64,000 nucleotides of DNA from JAUIAI01 sp963732405 (lineage in GTDB: Bacteria > Pseudomonadota > Gammaproteobacteria > Burkholderiales > Burkholderiaceae_E). The stretch is taken from assembly GCA_963732405.1 (NCBI GenBank), contig CAVSZG010000001.1, forward strand, positions 2,914,001-2,978,000, written 5' to 3'. The stretch's first letter is position 1; every line of letters starts with the position of its first letter. Shown here one piece after another: positions 35,915 through 45,583 of the stretch. The notes beneath the pieces were generated by a model. It was not told the origin of the DNA and made no database searches. It saw only the letters and a program-made list of their open reading frames with translations. The position numbers were made by a program, and so were the translations under genes.

Positions 35915-37039
35915 ATGATGCAGACCACGGCCGGTTTCGACTGGCGTACGCCGATTTGCGAACGCTTCGATCTCGCCTCGCCCTTGTTCGGCTTCAGTCA
36001 CTCGGTGCAAGTCGTCGCTGCCGTCACCAATTGCGGCGGACTGGGCGTGTATGGCGCCACCCGCCGATTGCCCCACGAGATCGAATCGGAGCTCAGCGAG
36101 ATCCGCCGCCTCGTGGGTCGTCGCCCCTTCGGCGTTGATCTGGTGATTCCCGGCTCGATGCCCGATCGAGATGATCGCGCCGGATTTGAGGCGCAGGTGC
36201 CGCCGGGTCACCGCGAATTTGTCGACTCGATCGCCAGACGCTTCGAGGTGCCCGCACCCTCGGGGCCCGGCATGCGCACGCGCTTCGTCCGCTCGCGCGA
36301 AATGACCGAGCGGCAGTTGGGCGCGGTGCTGGCTGCCGATGTGGACCTGGTGGCGCTGGGCATCGGTTGTCCGCCCGAGGTGGTCGAGCGGGCCAAGGCG
36401 CGCGGCAAGACAACGCTCGCCCTGGTCGGCCAGGAACGCCACGCCCGCAAGGCCCTGGCCGCCGGCGCCGACATTCTCGTGGCGCAAGGTGCCGATGCCG
36501 GGGGACATACGGGTTCCGTGGGCACCTTCACGCTGTTGCCCCGGGTGGTTGCCCTGGCCGGCAGTACGCCGGTACTGGCGGCCGGTGGAGTGGCCACCGG
36601 CGCGCATATCGCCGCGGCATTGCTGATGGGTGCGCAGGGGGTGTGGATGGGCACCGCCTTGCTGCTCACCGAGGAGAATCGGGCCCATCTCACGCCCAAT
36701 GAACTGGCGGCACTGACCCGTGCGCAGGCCACCGACACCGTGGTCAGTCGGGGCGAGAGCGGCAAGCCGTTTCGCCAGACTCGCTCGGCCTGGTCCGAGG
36801 CCTGGGCCGCCCCGGATGCGCCAGCGCCGCTCGAGCATCCGCTGCATGACATGCTCGTGGGCGATCTGCTCGGCGCAATCCGCGAACACGATGTGGCCCC
36901 GCTGGCGCATAGCGGGGCCGGGCAGGGGATCGGCTGGTTTGACCGGGTCCGCCCGGTTGCCGAGATCATGACCATGCTGGCCGGACAGACCGAAGTCGAG
37001 GTTGCTCGGTTCGTCCGCCGCTTCGGTCTTCATGATTGA
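35915..37039 (+). CDS. Nitronate monooxygenase/2-nitropropane dioxygenase-family FMN protein
   Basis: This 374-residue TIM-barrel flavoprotein has the NMO-family phosphate and active-site motif QGADAGGHTGSVGTF with H198. VLAAGGVATGAHIAAALLMG is the second FMN-phosphate loop. Members detoxify alkyl nitronates, but many cluster with acyl-CoA genes and act as enoyl reductase-like or unknown FMN oxidases. It is the first gene of a seven-gene catabolic operon. MM at the start offers two adjacent ATG codons (35915, 35918). Confidence 0.83.
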   Translation: MMQTTAGFDWRTPICERFDLASPLFGFSHSVQVVAAVTNCGGLGVYGATRRLPHEIESELSEIRRLVGRRPFGVDLVIPGSMPDRDDRAGFEAQVPPGHREFVDSIARRFEVPAPSGPGMRTRFVRSREMTERQLGAVLAADVDLVALGIGCPPEVVERAKARGKTTLALVGQERHARKALAAGADILVAQGADAGGHTGSVGTFTLLPRVVALAGSTPVLAAGGVATGAHIAAALLMGAQGVWMGTALLLTEENRAHLTPNELAALTRAQATDTVVSRGESGKPFRQTRSAWSEAWAAPDAPAPLEHPLHDMLVGDLLGAIREHDVAPLAHSGAGQGIGWFDRVRPVAEIMTMLAGQTEVEVARFVRRFGLHD

Positions 37040-38249
37040 TGAGCCGTTCCCGATGAGCGTGGCAGGCAATGCGCAGGCCGAGCGCGAATTGCGCAATGAC
37101 GTGCGCGCATTCCTGCGCCAACATGTCACGCCCAGGATGCGCGAGCAAAGTGATCGCTTCGAGCGCGCAACACCGGCGCAATTGCGCGAGTGGCAGTCGC
37201 GACTCATCGAGCGTGGTTGGGGGGCGGTCAACTGGCCGACTGCCTGGGGCGGTACCGACTGGCCGGTACGTCGGCAATTCATCTTCGAAGAGGAAATGGC
37301 ACTGGGAGGCGCGCCCGACCCGCTCGCCTTCAACTTCCGGATGATCGGCCCCATTCTGATCCGCTATGGCACAGCCGAGCAACAACGGCGTTTCCTGCCG
37401 TGCACGCTCACCCTCGATCACTGGTGGTGCCAGGGCTACTCCGAGCCATCGTCGGGCTCGGACCTGGCATCCCTTCGCACGCGTGCGCGCCGCGACGGTG
37501 ATCACTACATCGTCGAGGGCAGCAAGATCTGGACCTCCCATGCGCACGAGGCCAACTGGATCTTCTGTCTGGTGCGCACGGACACCGAAGCGGCACCGCA
37601 GCGCGGCATCAGTTTTCTGCTCATCGATCTGAGCAGTCCGGGCGTGACCCTGCGCCCGATCCGCCACTTCTATGGCGAGCATGTCTTCAATCAGGTGTTC
37701 TTCGATGGTGTGCGGGTACCCGTGGCCAATCGCGTTGGCGAGGAGCATGGCGGCTGGACCGTGGCCAAGGCCTTGCTCGAGCATGAGCGCCTGTTCGTGG
37801 CACGCCATGCCGAGGCCCGTCGCCGCCTGCGTCGGCTGGTGCGGGTGGCCAGCCTGTCGCACCAGGGCCAGGCACCGATTGCCGATGCACGGGTACGCGA
37901 TCGCATCGGTGCCTTGTCGGCGCGTGTGCAGGCATTGGGCCATCTGGTGATGCGCGGATTCGATGCGCTGGAGCGCGATGGGTCGGTGGGACCGTTTGCA
38001 TCAACCCTGAAGCTGTCCGGTATTGCCATCAATCAGGCGCTCGATGATGCCATCGTCGATGTGCTGGGCCCGCATGCGCTGGCGGCCGATGCGGCCTACG
38101 ATGAACCAGCCCTCATGGAACACGCGGGTCTGATCCCGCAGGCCAGGCATGCGATGGAATCCCGTTATCGGTTTCGTGGACCGGCGATCGCCGGCGGCTC
38201 CAGCGAAGTGCAGCGCAATATCATCGCCAAGCGCGTACTCGGACTCTGA
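37032..38249 (+). CDS. Acyl-CoA dehydrogenase (first subunit)
   Basis: This 405-residue acyl-CoA dehydrogenase has the FAD-contact region WWCQGYSEPSSGSDLASL, KIWTSHAHEANWIFCLVRT, and the C-terminal flavin loop GPAIAGGSSEVQRNIIA. The start overlaps the upstream stop by eight bases; ATG 37053 is an alternative. It is paired with a second, divergent acyl-CoA dehydrogenase three bases downstream. Such pairs commonly form heteromeric enzymes in steroid, terpenoid or aromatic side-chain degradation (family knowledge). Confidence 0.88.
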   Translation: MIDEPFPMSVAGNAQAERELRNDVRAFLRQHVTPRMREQSDRFERATPAQLREWQSRLIERGWGAVNWPTAWGGTDWPVRRQFIFEEEMALGGAPDPLAFNFRMIGPILIRYGTAEQQRRFLPCTLTLDHWWCQGYSEPSSGSDLASLRTRARRDGDHYIVEGSKIWTSHAHEANWIFCLVRTDTEAAPQRGISFLLIDLSSPGVTLRPIRHFYGEHVFNQVFFDGVRVPVANRVGEEHGGWTVAKALLEHERLFVARHAEARRRLRRLVRVASLSHQGQAPIADARVRDRIGALSARVQALGHLVMRGFDALERDGSVGPFASTLKLSGIAINQALDDAIVDVLGPHALAADAAYDEPALMEHAGLIPQARHAMESRYRFRGPAIAGGSSEVQRNIIAKRVLGL

Positions 38250-38252
38250 ACC

Positions 38253-39425
38253 ATGGCCATCGATGTCCAGACCGACGAAACCCTTGGCCTGATCGCCGAT
38301 GCCCTCGAGCGACTGATCGCCGGCCATTGGCAGCGCCAGCGCCTGGCCGACCCACAGGCTGTCCGCGCGATGCAAGAACCGCTCTGGGCAGGCCTTGGCC
38401 AGGCCCGGCTACTCGCACCCTGGCTGCCAGAGGCGCTGGGTGGCGATGGCCTGGGCGTAGGGGCCATGGCGCCCATGGCGCAGGCCGTCGGCCGACATCT
38501 CGTGCGTCTGCCCCTGCTCGGCAATCTGGTGATGGCGGGCGCGGCGCTCAGTGCCCTTGGCGTGGATCGTGTCGGCCTTGGTAACGGCCAGTGGCAACTC
38601 GCACTGGCCGTTGCCGAGCCGGGGCAGTCACATGGGAGTGCGCTCAGGCAGGGCGCCCTCTGCGCAAGCCGGGCCACTCCCGATGCACGACACTGGCGTC
38701 TGCGTGGCACCAAGGCCTTCGTGATCGATGCGCTGGCGGCCGATGCCTTGCTGGTGTCGGTGCTCATCGATGGGCAGGAGTCGGCAGGACCGGCTTTGTT
38801 CCTGGTCGATCGCGCGTTGCCAGGCCTGCAGATCACCAGCTATCCCACGCTCGAGGGCAGTGAGCTCGCCACGGTCTCGATGGTCGACGTGCCGTGTACG
38901 CCGCAGGCACTGATTGCCAGCGGTCCGATGGCGCGTTGGGCCCTTGACCTGGCCGGCCTGCAGGGTTCGATGTGGGCGGCAGCAGAGACGCTCGGCGCCT
39001 GTGATGCGGCCTTTGAGCAGACGCTTGCCTACCTTCGCGTGCGTGAGCAATTCGGTCGCCCACTGGCCAGCTTCCAGGCATTGCAGCATCGCGCGGCCGA
39101 CCTGTTCGCCGAGATCGAGTTGCTGCGCTCGCAGTGTGCGGCAGCGACCGTGGCGCTGGCCGCCCTGCGGGATGAACACGGCCTGCCGGCTACCCGGGCC
39201 CGCATCGAGACGGCGGCCGCGGCTGCCCTGGCCGCTGACGTCGGACGGCTGGTTGCGCGCGAGGCCATTCAGTTGCATGGCGCTATCGGCATGACCGAGG
39301 ATCTGGGCATCGGTCGCTATCTAATGCGCATCGATTTCCTGTGGCAGTTACTCGGTCGGCCGGCCGAACAACACGAGCAGATCGTCGGCCAACTGTTGGA
39401 ATCGATCGAGGCCTTTGATCCGTGA
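38253..39425 (+). CDS. Acyl-CoA dehydrogenase (second, divergent subunit)
   Basis: This 390-residue acyl-CoA dehydrogenase is more divergent in the N-terminal half. It keeps LAYLRVREQFGRPLASFQAL and AIQLHGAIGMTEDLGIGRYL, the C-terminal helical-domain motifs. The usual flavin-contact loop between them is less obvious than in its neighbour, consistent with a partner subunit of a heteromeric enzyme. Inference only. Confidence 0.85.
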   Translation: MAIDVQTDETLGLIADALERLIAGHWQRQRLADPQAVRAMQEPLWAGLGQARLLAPWLPEALGGDGLGVGAMAPMAQAVGRHLVRLPLLGNLVMAGAALSALGVDRVGLGNGQWQLALAVAEPGQSHGSALRQGALCASRATPDARHWRLRGTKAFVIDALAADALLVSVLIDGQESAGPALFLVDRALPGLQITSYPTLEGSELATVSMVDVPCTPQALIASGPMARWALDLAGLQGSMWAAAETLGACDAAFEQTLAYLRVREQFGRPLASFQALQHRAADLFAEIELLRSQCAAATVALAALRDEHGLPATRARIETAAAAALAADVGRLVAREAIQLHGAIGMTEDLGIGRYLMRIDFLWQLLGRPAEQHEQIVGQLLESIEAFDP

Positions 39426-39450
39426 CCTCAACCGTGCGGCATCGGCGTCT

Positions 39451-40191
39451 ATGACGGGCCTGAGTCCTGCGCCCATCCCGGCCGCCACGCGCAGCCTGCC
39501 TGAGCAGATCGCCGACCTCGTCACCGCCGATATCCTGGCCAGGCGACTGACGCCGGGCAGTCGGATTGCCGAGCAAGGCCTCGCGGACCGGTTCGGTGTG
39601 AGCCGTGGTCCGGTGCGCGAGGCCTTGAAGATCCTCGAACAGAATGGTCTGGTGATCAACCGCCCCCGGGTGAGCGCGCGGGTGCGCGACTTCAGCGCCG
39701 ACACCCTGGCTGAACTGCTCGAGATCCGGGCGGCGCTGCTGTGTGTCGGGGTGCGATTCGCGGCGGCGAAGGCAAACACCGACGATGTCGAACGGCTGCG
39801 CGAGCTGCTGGCGCCGATGCCCGGCGACAAGGCCGGTTCCGCCGACCGCACCGTCGACGAGTTCTACCGCAAAGAGTATCTGATGTTCGATGCCGTTCTA
39901 CGGATCGCCCATTCGCGCGACCTGTCCGCCCTGCTGCGCCAGATTACCGGCGGCGGAGTCCTGCATGTGCACCTGCTGGGAGAGGGCGGCAAGCGGCTGC
40001 TCGGGGCGCGGCTGCGCGGCCGACGCCGCTCCTGGGTGTCGGTGATCGCGGCGATCGCCGCGGGCGACGCCGATGCGGCTGAGCGAGCGGTTCGGCAACT
40101 CGTCGCGACGGTCAACCGGGCTCTGATCCAGGCGATGGCAGCGCGTGAGGTGGCGGTGGGTTTGCACCGGCGCAAACGGGTCAGGGCATGA
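39451..40191 (+). CDS. GntR-family regulator (FCD type)
   Basis: This 246-residue repressor or activator has an N-terminal winged helix: LPEQIADLVTADILARRL, then LADRFGVSRGPVREALKILE. The C-terminal FCD ligand-binding domain follows from about residue 85. ATG 39451 follows the upstream stop by 25 bases; a TTG at 39415 would overlap it. It overlaps the TRAP permease gene by four bases, so the operon carries its own regulator. The palindrome at 35816-35828 is a candidate target. Confidence 0.87.
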   Translation: MTGLSPAPIPAATRSLPEQIADLVTADILARRLTPGSRIAEQGLADRFGVSRGPVREALKILEQNGLVINRPRVSARVRDFSADTLAELLEIRAALLCVGVRFAAAKANTDDVERLRELLAPMPGDKAGSADRTVDEFYRKEYLMFDAVLRIAHSRDLSALLRQITGGGVLHVHLLGEGGKRLLGARLRGRRRSWVSVIAAIAAGDADAAERAVRQLVATVNRALIQAMAAREVAVGLHRRKRVRA

Positions 40192-42134
40192 ACGAGGCGA
40201 ACCGAGCCGCCGCCGGCCGTCCATCCCCGTTGCAGGGCGAAGCCCGGGACGCTGCCCGCCTGGCCCACGGGTTCGCCCTGATCATCGGCCTGGGTATCGC
40301 ATTGCAGGCCGTTTACACGGCCTGGGCCGGCCTGTTCGATCCGACGGTTCAGCGCCCCTGGGTCGCACTGGCCTGTGTTGCCGCTGCCATGTTGTATCGC
40401 GTGGCGCAGCGCATACGAACGGGCGCGGCTGCCTGGTATTCAATGCTCTGGGATGGTCTGCTGTTCGCGATATTCGCGCTGGGAATCTGGCGCTTTCTGG
40501 CCAACGCCGCCAACGTCGAGAACATGCTGGTCGACTTCTCCCCCACCGATCAATGGATCGCGCTGGGGGCAAGCATCGTGCTGATCGAGATTTCCAGACG
40601 CGAGTTTGGCTGGGGACTGGCCGGCTTTGCGGCCCTGGCCCTGGCCTATTGTTTCCTGGGCACCCATCTGCCGGCCTGGATGCAGCACGCCGGTTTTTCG
40701 CTCGATCAGACGATGCAGGGTATCTGGTATGGGTTCCAGGGTGTGTTCGGCATGCCGGTGGCGATTCTGCTCGAAGTCCTGTTCATCTACATCGTGTTCG
40801 GCGTGGTGCTCGAGGCCACGGGTGCGGGCGCCTCGATGATCCGCATGTCACTGTCGGTGGTCGGTCGGATACCCGGTGGGGCGGCACATGCCGCCATCGT
40901 TGCGAGCAGTCTGTTCGGTGCGGTGTCGGGCAGCACGGTCGCCAATGTCGTGGGCACAGGCACCTTCACGATTCCGATGATCAAGCGCCAGGGATTCAGC
41001 CCGGCATTCGCCGGCGCGGTCGAGGCAGCCGCCTCCTCGGGTGGCCAGATCATGCCACCCGTGATGGGCGCGGCCGCCTTCCTGATGGCGCAGCTGACCG
41101 GCATTCCGTATCTGACGATCTGCATCGCCGCGCTGCTGCCGGCGCTCATCTATTACGGCACGCTGTTCCTTGCGGTCTATATCGAGGCGCGTCGATTGGG
41201 CATCAGGCCCTTGACGCCCGAGGAGATGCCGCGTCTGACATCAAGCGACTGGCTCAATGCCACGATGTTCATCGTGCCGATCCTGATCATCGTGGCGACC
41301 ATGGCGGCCGGGCGCTCGCCAGCCATGGCCGGTTTCCTGGCCACGATCGCTGCGCTGGCACTGGGCTTTCTCAATGCCGAGGTTCGCGCCGCACCCTGGT
41401 CTCTGGTGCAGGCAGTGGCGCGAGGCGGCATCAACTGCGCGCGGATTCTGGTGGCTGTGGGTGCGATCGGCGTGGTGATTGCGGCGCTCAATCTGACCGG
41501 ACTGGGTCTGGGGTTTGCGCAAGCCGTGCTCGCGGTCACGGGTGAATCATTGTTCCTCGGCTTGCTGCTCACGGCGCTGGCCTGCATCGCGCTGGGCACC
41601 GGCCTGCCGACCTTGCCCGCCTATCTCATCATCGTGCTCGTGATGGGGCCGGCCATCGCCCAATTGGGTGTGCCATTGCTCGCCGTGCATATGTTCGTGT
41701 TCTATTACGGCATCATCTCCCACCTCACGCCCCCGGTGGCACTCGCGGCAATGGCCGCCGCGCCGATCGCTCAGGCCAATCCGATGACGGTCGCGGTGCT
41801 GGCCACCCGTCTGGCCTTGGTCAAGTTCGTGCTGCCTTTCCTGTTCGTCTACGATCCCTCGCTGCTGCTGGTGGTCGGGTTCGACTGGGCCGAGTTTCTG
41901 TGGGCGCTCCTGTGCATCGTCGTGATCGCCTATGCCAGCACGACGGCACTGTCCGCGTTTGATCGCGCTCCGCTGGGTCACCTGCAGATCGCCCTGCGCC
42001 TGCTCGCCTCGGGACTCGCGCTCGTGCAGGATCTGCGCATTGCAATTCCGGGTGTGTTGCTGGGTATGACGGTGATTGCGTTTCATTGGCTGATGGTCCG
42101 ACGCGATCCGGCGCATCGGCCAAGGCCTGCCTGA
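40188..42134 (+). CDS. TRAP transporter fused permease (4TM/12TM)
   Basis: This 648-residue membrane protein fuses the small and large TRAP permease subunits, as in TAXI-type systems. SSLFGAVSGSTVANVVGTG and SSGGQIMPPVMGAAAFLM are the first-half signature. YYGIISHLTPPVALAAMAA marks the second. The partner binding protein is encoded 23 bases downstream. The ATG overlaps the regulator's stop. Confidence 0.92.
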   Translation: MNEANRAAAGRPSPLQGEARDAARLAHGFALIIGLGIALQAVYTAWAGLFDPTVQRPWVALACVAAAMLYRVAQRIRTGAAAWYSMLWDGLLFAIFALGIWRFLANAANVENMLVDFSPTDQWIALGASIVLIEISRREFGWGLAGFAALALAYCFLGTHLPAWMQHAGFSLDQTMQGIWYGFQGVFGMPVAILLEVLFIYIVFGVVLEATGAGASMIRMSLSVVGRIPGGAAHAAIVASSLFGAVSGSTVANVVGTGTFTIPMIKRQGFSPAFAGAVEAAASSGGQIMPPVMGAAAFLMAQLTGIPYLTICIAALLPALIYYGTLFLAVYIEARRLGIRPLTPEEMPRLTSSDWLNATMFIVPILIIVATMAAGRSPAMAGFLATIAALALGFLNAEVRAAPWSLVQAVARGGINCARILVAVGAIGVVIAALNLTGLGLGFAQAVLAVTGESLFLGLLLTALACIALGTGLPTLPAYLIIVLVMGPAIAQLGVPLLAVHMFVFYYGIISHLTPPVALAAMAAAPIAQANPMTVAVLATRLALVKFVLPFLFVYDPSLLLVVGFDWAEFLWALLCIVVIAYASTTALSAFDRAPLGHLQIALRLLASGLALVQDLRIAIPGVLLGMTVIAFHWLMVRRDPAHRPRPA

Positions 42135-42157
42135 TCTCAACCTGAGGAGACTCCCCG

Positions 42158-43282
42158 ATGAATCGTCCAAGCGCTCGCGATAACGATACCGACAATCACA
42201 ACGACAGCCAGGCCGTCCGCTTCTCCTGCCAAAGACAATCCTGGCGCGCCTTTGCGACCCGATCGGGGCTGCTCGCGCTCGGGGTGCTGGGCATGGCTGC
42301 GCTGCTCCCGGTCGCCGCCTTCGCCCAGAATACGATCCTGCGCACCCAGACCGGCTCGCCGGGCACGACCGGTTTCGTCTTCACCACGGCATTGCAGACC
42401 GTGCTGCAAAAACATCTGCCGGTGCAGTTGAACGTTACCTCGGGCCAGGCGGCAACCCGGTCCACCCTCGATGCGGCCCGCGCCAATGCGGACTTGTTCA
42501 CGTCGTCACCGGCCATCAATCACTACATGTCCAAGGGCATCCAGATGTACAAGGACATGAAGGACGCCCCCAAGCTGTTCGACGACAACGTGCGCGGCAT
42601 TCTCAATTATCCGCTCGGTCCTTATCACATTCTGGCCTACGAGAGCACAGGTATCCGCACGCTGGAAGACATGCGCGGCAAGAAGGGCTTTATCGGTCCA
42701 CCCGGTGGCGCTGCCACGGTGGTGGCGCTCGGGATCATCGAGGGCATTACCGGCATGAAGCCCAATGTCGACTACCAGCAGGCCAAGCTCGACTGGACCT
42801 CCGGTGCGCAGGCCTTTCAGGACCGACAGGTCGACTTTGCCATCATTCCGACCGAACTGCCCAGTCCGCAGGTCACCCAGTTCGCGCTGGCCGACAAGCT
42901 GCGCCTGATCAGCCTGCCCGCCAATGCCGGCGAGAGCGAGCAGATGAAGTCGATCCTGTCGACGCCGGGGCGCACCATCATGGAGATTCCGGTCGGCGTC
43001 TACGGTGCGAATCAGGCCAATACCGAGCCGGTGCGCGCGGTCGGCTCCTACATCGGCCTGTCCACCCGCACCAGTCTGGATGAGCAACTGGTCTATGACA
43101 TCACGCGCGCGATTTTCGAGAACATCGGCGATTTTCATGCCGCCGCGCCTTTTCTCAAGGTGATCACCAAGGACACTGCGCTGGATCAGATGAATGGCTG
43201 GTTGCACAAGGGCGCGCTGCGTTACTACCGCGAGATCGGTGTCAAGGTCGACCCGGCACTGGTGCCGCCGGAAGCGCGCTGA
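42158..43282 (+). CDS. TAXI-family TRAP solute-binding protein
   Basis: This 374-residue binding protein has an unusually long n-region; the hydrophobic part of the signal is around residues 38-55 (ending VAAFA). The mature start NTILRTQTGSPGTTGFVF and the loop KKGFIGPPGGAATVVALG match TAXI proteins. Ligands of this class are usually organic acids or amino acids. A GAGGAG ribosome site lies upstream of ATG 42158. Confidence 0.88.
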   Translation: MNRPSARDNDTDNHNDSQAVRFSCQRQSWRAFATRSGLLALGVLGMAALLPVAAFAQNTILRTQTGSPGTTGFVFTTALQTVLQKHLPVQLNVTSGQAATRSTLDAARANADLFTSSPAINHYMSKGIQMYKDMKDAPKLFDDNVRGILNYPLGPYHILAYESTGIRTLEDMRGKKGFIGPPGGAATVVALGIIEGITGMKPNVDYQQAKLDWTSGAQAFQDRQVDFAIIPTELPSPQVTQFALADKLRLISLPANAGESEQMKSILSTPGRTIMEIPVGVYGANQANTEPVRAVGSYIGLSTRTSLDEQLVYDITRAIFENIGDFHAAAPFLKVITKDTALDQMNGWLHKGALRYYREIGVKVDPALVPPEAR

Positions 43283-43284
43283 TC

Positions 43285-45513
43285 ATGCCGGCTGATGGGT
43301 CCGGACCGATGAGCGATGTGGCCGCAACGCCGGCCGCGACGACCATCGGATTCGATCTCGCCTCGCTCGATGCGCTATTCGCGCCGCGTTCGATCGCCAT
43401 CGTGGGTGCGTCACAGGATCCGCTCAAGATCGGCGGGCGTCCGGTCGACTATCTCAAGCGCCATGGGTTTGCCGGCCAGATCCTGCCGGTCAACCCAGGC
43501 GCCGCAAGTATCCAGGGCCTGCCCGCCGTGGCGCGCCTGGATGCTCTGGGCAAGCCCTGCGATGTGGTCATCATCTCGGTGCCTGCGGCCGGCGTGCTCG
43601 ACACGGTCGAGCAGGCGGCTTCACTCGGCGTGCGAGGCCTGGTGATCTTCAGCTCGGGATTCGCCGAGGTCGACGACGCAGGGGCCCGCTTGCAGACCCG
43701 GATTGCGACGATCGCGCGCGATGCCGGTATGCGTATCCTCGGACCCAATTGCATCGGTTACGTGAACAAGTCGGTTGAGGCCTATGCGTCTTTCTCACCG
43801 GTGATCGGTATGGGCGTGGCGGGTCGCGGTCCGGTCGGCATCGTCACCCAGAGCGGTGCCTTCGGTGCCTTTGCCTACACCCTGGCGCGCGAGCGTGGCC
43901 TGGGTTTGTCCAAATGGATCGCCACCGGCAATGAAGCCGATGTGGACGTGGCCGATTGCATCGCCTGGCTCGCCCATGATGACGAGACCCGCGTGATCCT
44001 CGCGTATCTGGAGGGCGCGCGCGACGGACGCCGGCTGATGGCCGCGCTCGAGATGGCCCGGGCCAGAGGCAAGCCGGTGGTCGTGACCAAGGTCGGGCGC
44101 AGCGAGATCGGTGCCGCAGCGGCGGCATCGCACACCGCCGCCATGGCCGGCCAGGATGCGGTCTGGGATGCCTTGTTGCGGCAGTCCGGTGCCTGGCGCA
44201 CCCGCTCTGTCGAGGCGTTTTTTGATGTCGGCCAGGCTGCTGCGGTAGCGGGGCTGCCCGCTTCGCGCAGTCTGGGGCTGGTGACCGTGTCGGGCGGCGT
44301 GGGCGTGTTGATGGCGGACGATGCCGCCGATGCGGGTTTGCTGCTCGATGAGATGCCAGCGGCGGCGCAGGCTGCCATCAAGGCCGAAGTGGCGTTCGCG
44401 GCGACCCGCAATCCGCTCGACATCACCGGTCAGGTCGCCAACGACCCGACCCTGCTCGAGCGGTCGATCCTGCGCATGCTCGAGGGCAGCGGTTATCGGA
44501 TGCTGGCCAGCTTCACGGCGGGGCAGGGACTGACCCCGGCGGCTCGTCATCAGATGCCGCGAATGGTCAGCGCCATTCGTGACCGACATACCGACGTGAT
44601 GCTGGCGGTCTGCTCGGTATTTGTACCCGAACTTCGTCGCACGCTCGAGGCGATGGGTGTGCTGGTGTTTGAGGACCCGAGCCGGATGATCGCCACCCTC
44701 GGCGCGCTGGCCTGGCTGGCCGATGCGCATCGGACCCATCCCAGGGTCGACGGTCAGGGCGCACCCATCCTGCCAACCTGGCTTCGATCGGCCGACGGTC
44801 TGTCCGGGCGACTCAAACTGCCCACCGGTCTCATCGACGAACCGGCAGCGCTTGAGCTGCTGCGCGAGGCCGGCGTGCCGGTGATGCCGTTCGAGCTGGC
44901 GACAACCGCCAACGACGCTGTTGCGGCAGCCGGGCGCCTGGGTTATCCGGTGGCCTTGAAGGTTGTCTCGGCCGACATCGTGCACAAGACCGACGCGGGA
45001 GGTGTGTGCCTGAATCTGGCCGACGCCGCCGCGGTGCGCGCTGCGTGGGCGAGCATCGAAGCAGCGGTAGCGACCCGGGCGCCGGGCGCAAGGATTCGCG
45101 GCCAGTTGGTCGCCCCGATGATCACCGGTGGCGTGCAATGCATCGCTGGTGTGCAGCACGACCCGGTCTTTGGCCCGGTGCTGATGTTCGGCCTGGGTGG
45201 CGTGTTCGTCGAAGTGCTCGACGATGTCGTGTTTCGAGCGGCTCCGATCGATCTGGCTCAGGCCCATGGCATGATCGACGAGATCCGTGGCCGGCGTCTG
45301 CTCAATGGCGTGCGGGGTGCCCCTGCAGGCGATCGGGATGCCCTCGCACAGGCGCTGGTGAACCTGTCGTTATTCGCTGCAAGGGCAGGGGAGCAGCTTC
45401 AGAGTGTCGAGTTGAATCCACTGGTGGTCCTGCCGCGTGGTCAGGGGGTGGTCGCACTCGATGCAGTAATGTTGACCAAGTCCCTGCCGTCGAACAGCCA
45501 TTTGTCGCTGTGA
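43285..45513 (+). CDS. ADP-forming acyl-CoA synthetase (acetate-CoA ligase family)
   Basis: This 742-residue single-chain enzyme has three blocks. The CoA-binding domain is at about residues 25-150 (APRSIAIVGASQDPLKIGG). The ligase/phosphohistidine domain contains H283 in ASHTAAMAGQDAVWDA. A C-terminal ATP-grasp domain (about 515-735) contains GYPVALKVVSADIVHKTDAG. It would interconvert an acid plus CoA and ATP with acyl-CoA and ADP. It follows the TAXI gene by two bases; ATG 43309 is an alternative start. It likely activates the imported acid for the two dehydrogenases. Confidence 0.9.
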   Translation: MPADGSGPMSDVAATPAATTIGFDLASLDALFAPRSIAIVGASQDPLKIGGRPVDYLKRHGFAGQILPVNPGAASIQGLPAVARLDALGKPCDVVIISVPAAGVLDTVEQAASLGVRGLVIFSSGFAEVDDAGARLQTRIATIARDAGMRILGPNCIGYVNKSVEAYASFSPVIGMGVAGRGPVGIVTQSGAFGAFAYTLARERGLGLSKWIATGNEADVDVADCIAWLAHDDETRVILAYLEGARDGRRLMAALEMARARGKPVVVTKVGRSEIGAAAAASHTAAMAGQDAVWDALLRQSGAWRTRSVEAFFDVGQAAAVAGLPASRSLGLVTVSGGVGVLMADDAADAGLLLDEMPAAAQAAIKAEVAFAATRNPLDITGQVANDPTLLERSILRMLEGSGYRMLASFTAGQGLTPAARHQMPRMVSAIRDRHTDVMLAVCSVFVPELRRTLEAMGVLVFEDPSRMIATLGALAWLADAHRTHPRVDGQGAPILPTWLRSADGLSGRLKLPTGLIDEPAALELLREAGVPVMPFELATTANDAVAAAGRLGYPVALKVVSADIVHKTDAGGVCLNLADAAAVRAAWASIEAAVATRAPGARIRGQLVAPMITGGVQCIAGVQHDPVFGPVLMFGLGGVFVEVLDDVVFRAAPIDLAQAHGMIDEIRGRRLLNGVRGAPAGDRDALAQALVNLSLFAARAGEQLQSVELNPLVVLPRGQGVVALDAVMLTKSLPSNSHLSL

Positions 45514-45583
45514 GTGGCTGCTCGATCGATCCGGACCGGCGGCGCGATAGACTCCCGGGAAGTACACCAGACCCAGGGTATCC

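Noticed and set aside
43795..45267. Minus-strand 490-codon frame opposite the acyl-CoA synthetase
   Set aside because: It encodes an implausible histidine/arginine-rich protein, and the plus strand has full CoA-binding and ATP-grasp motifs.
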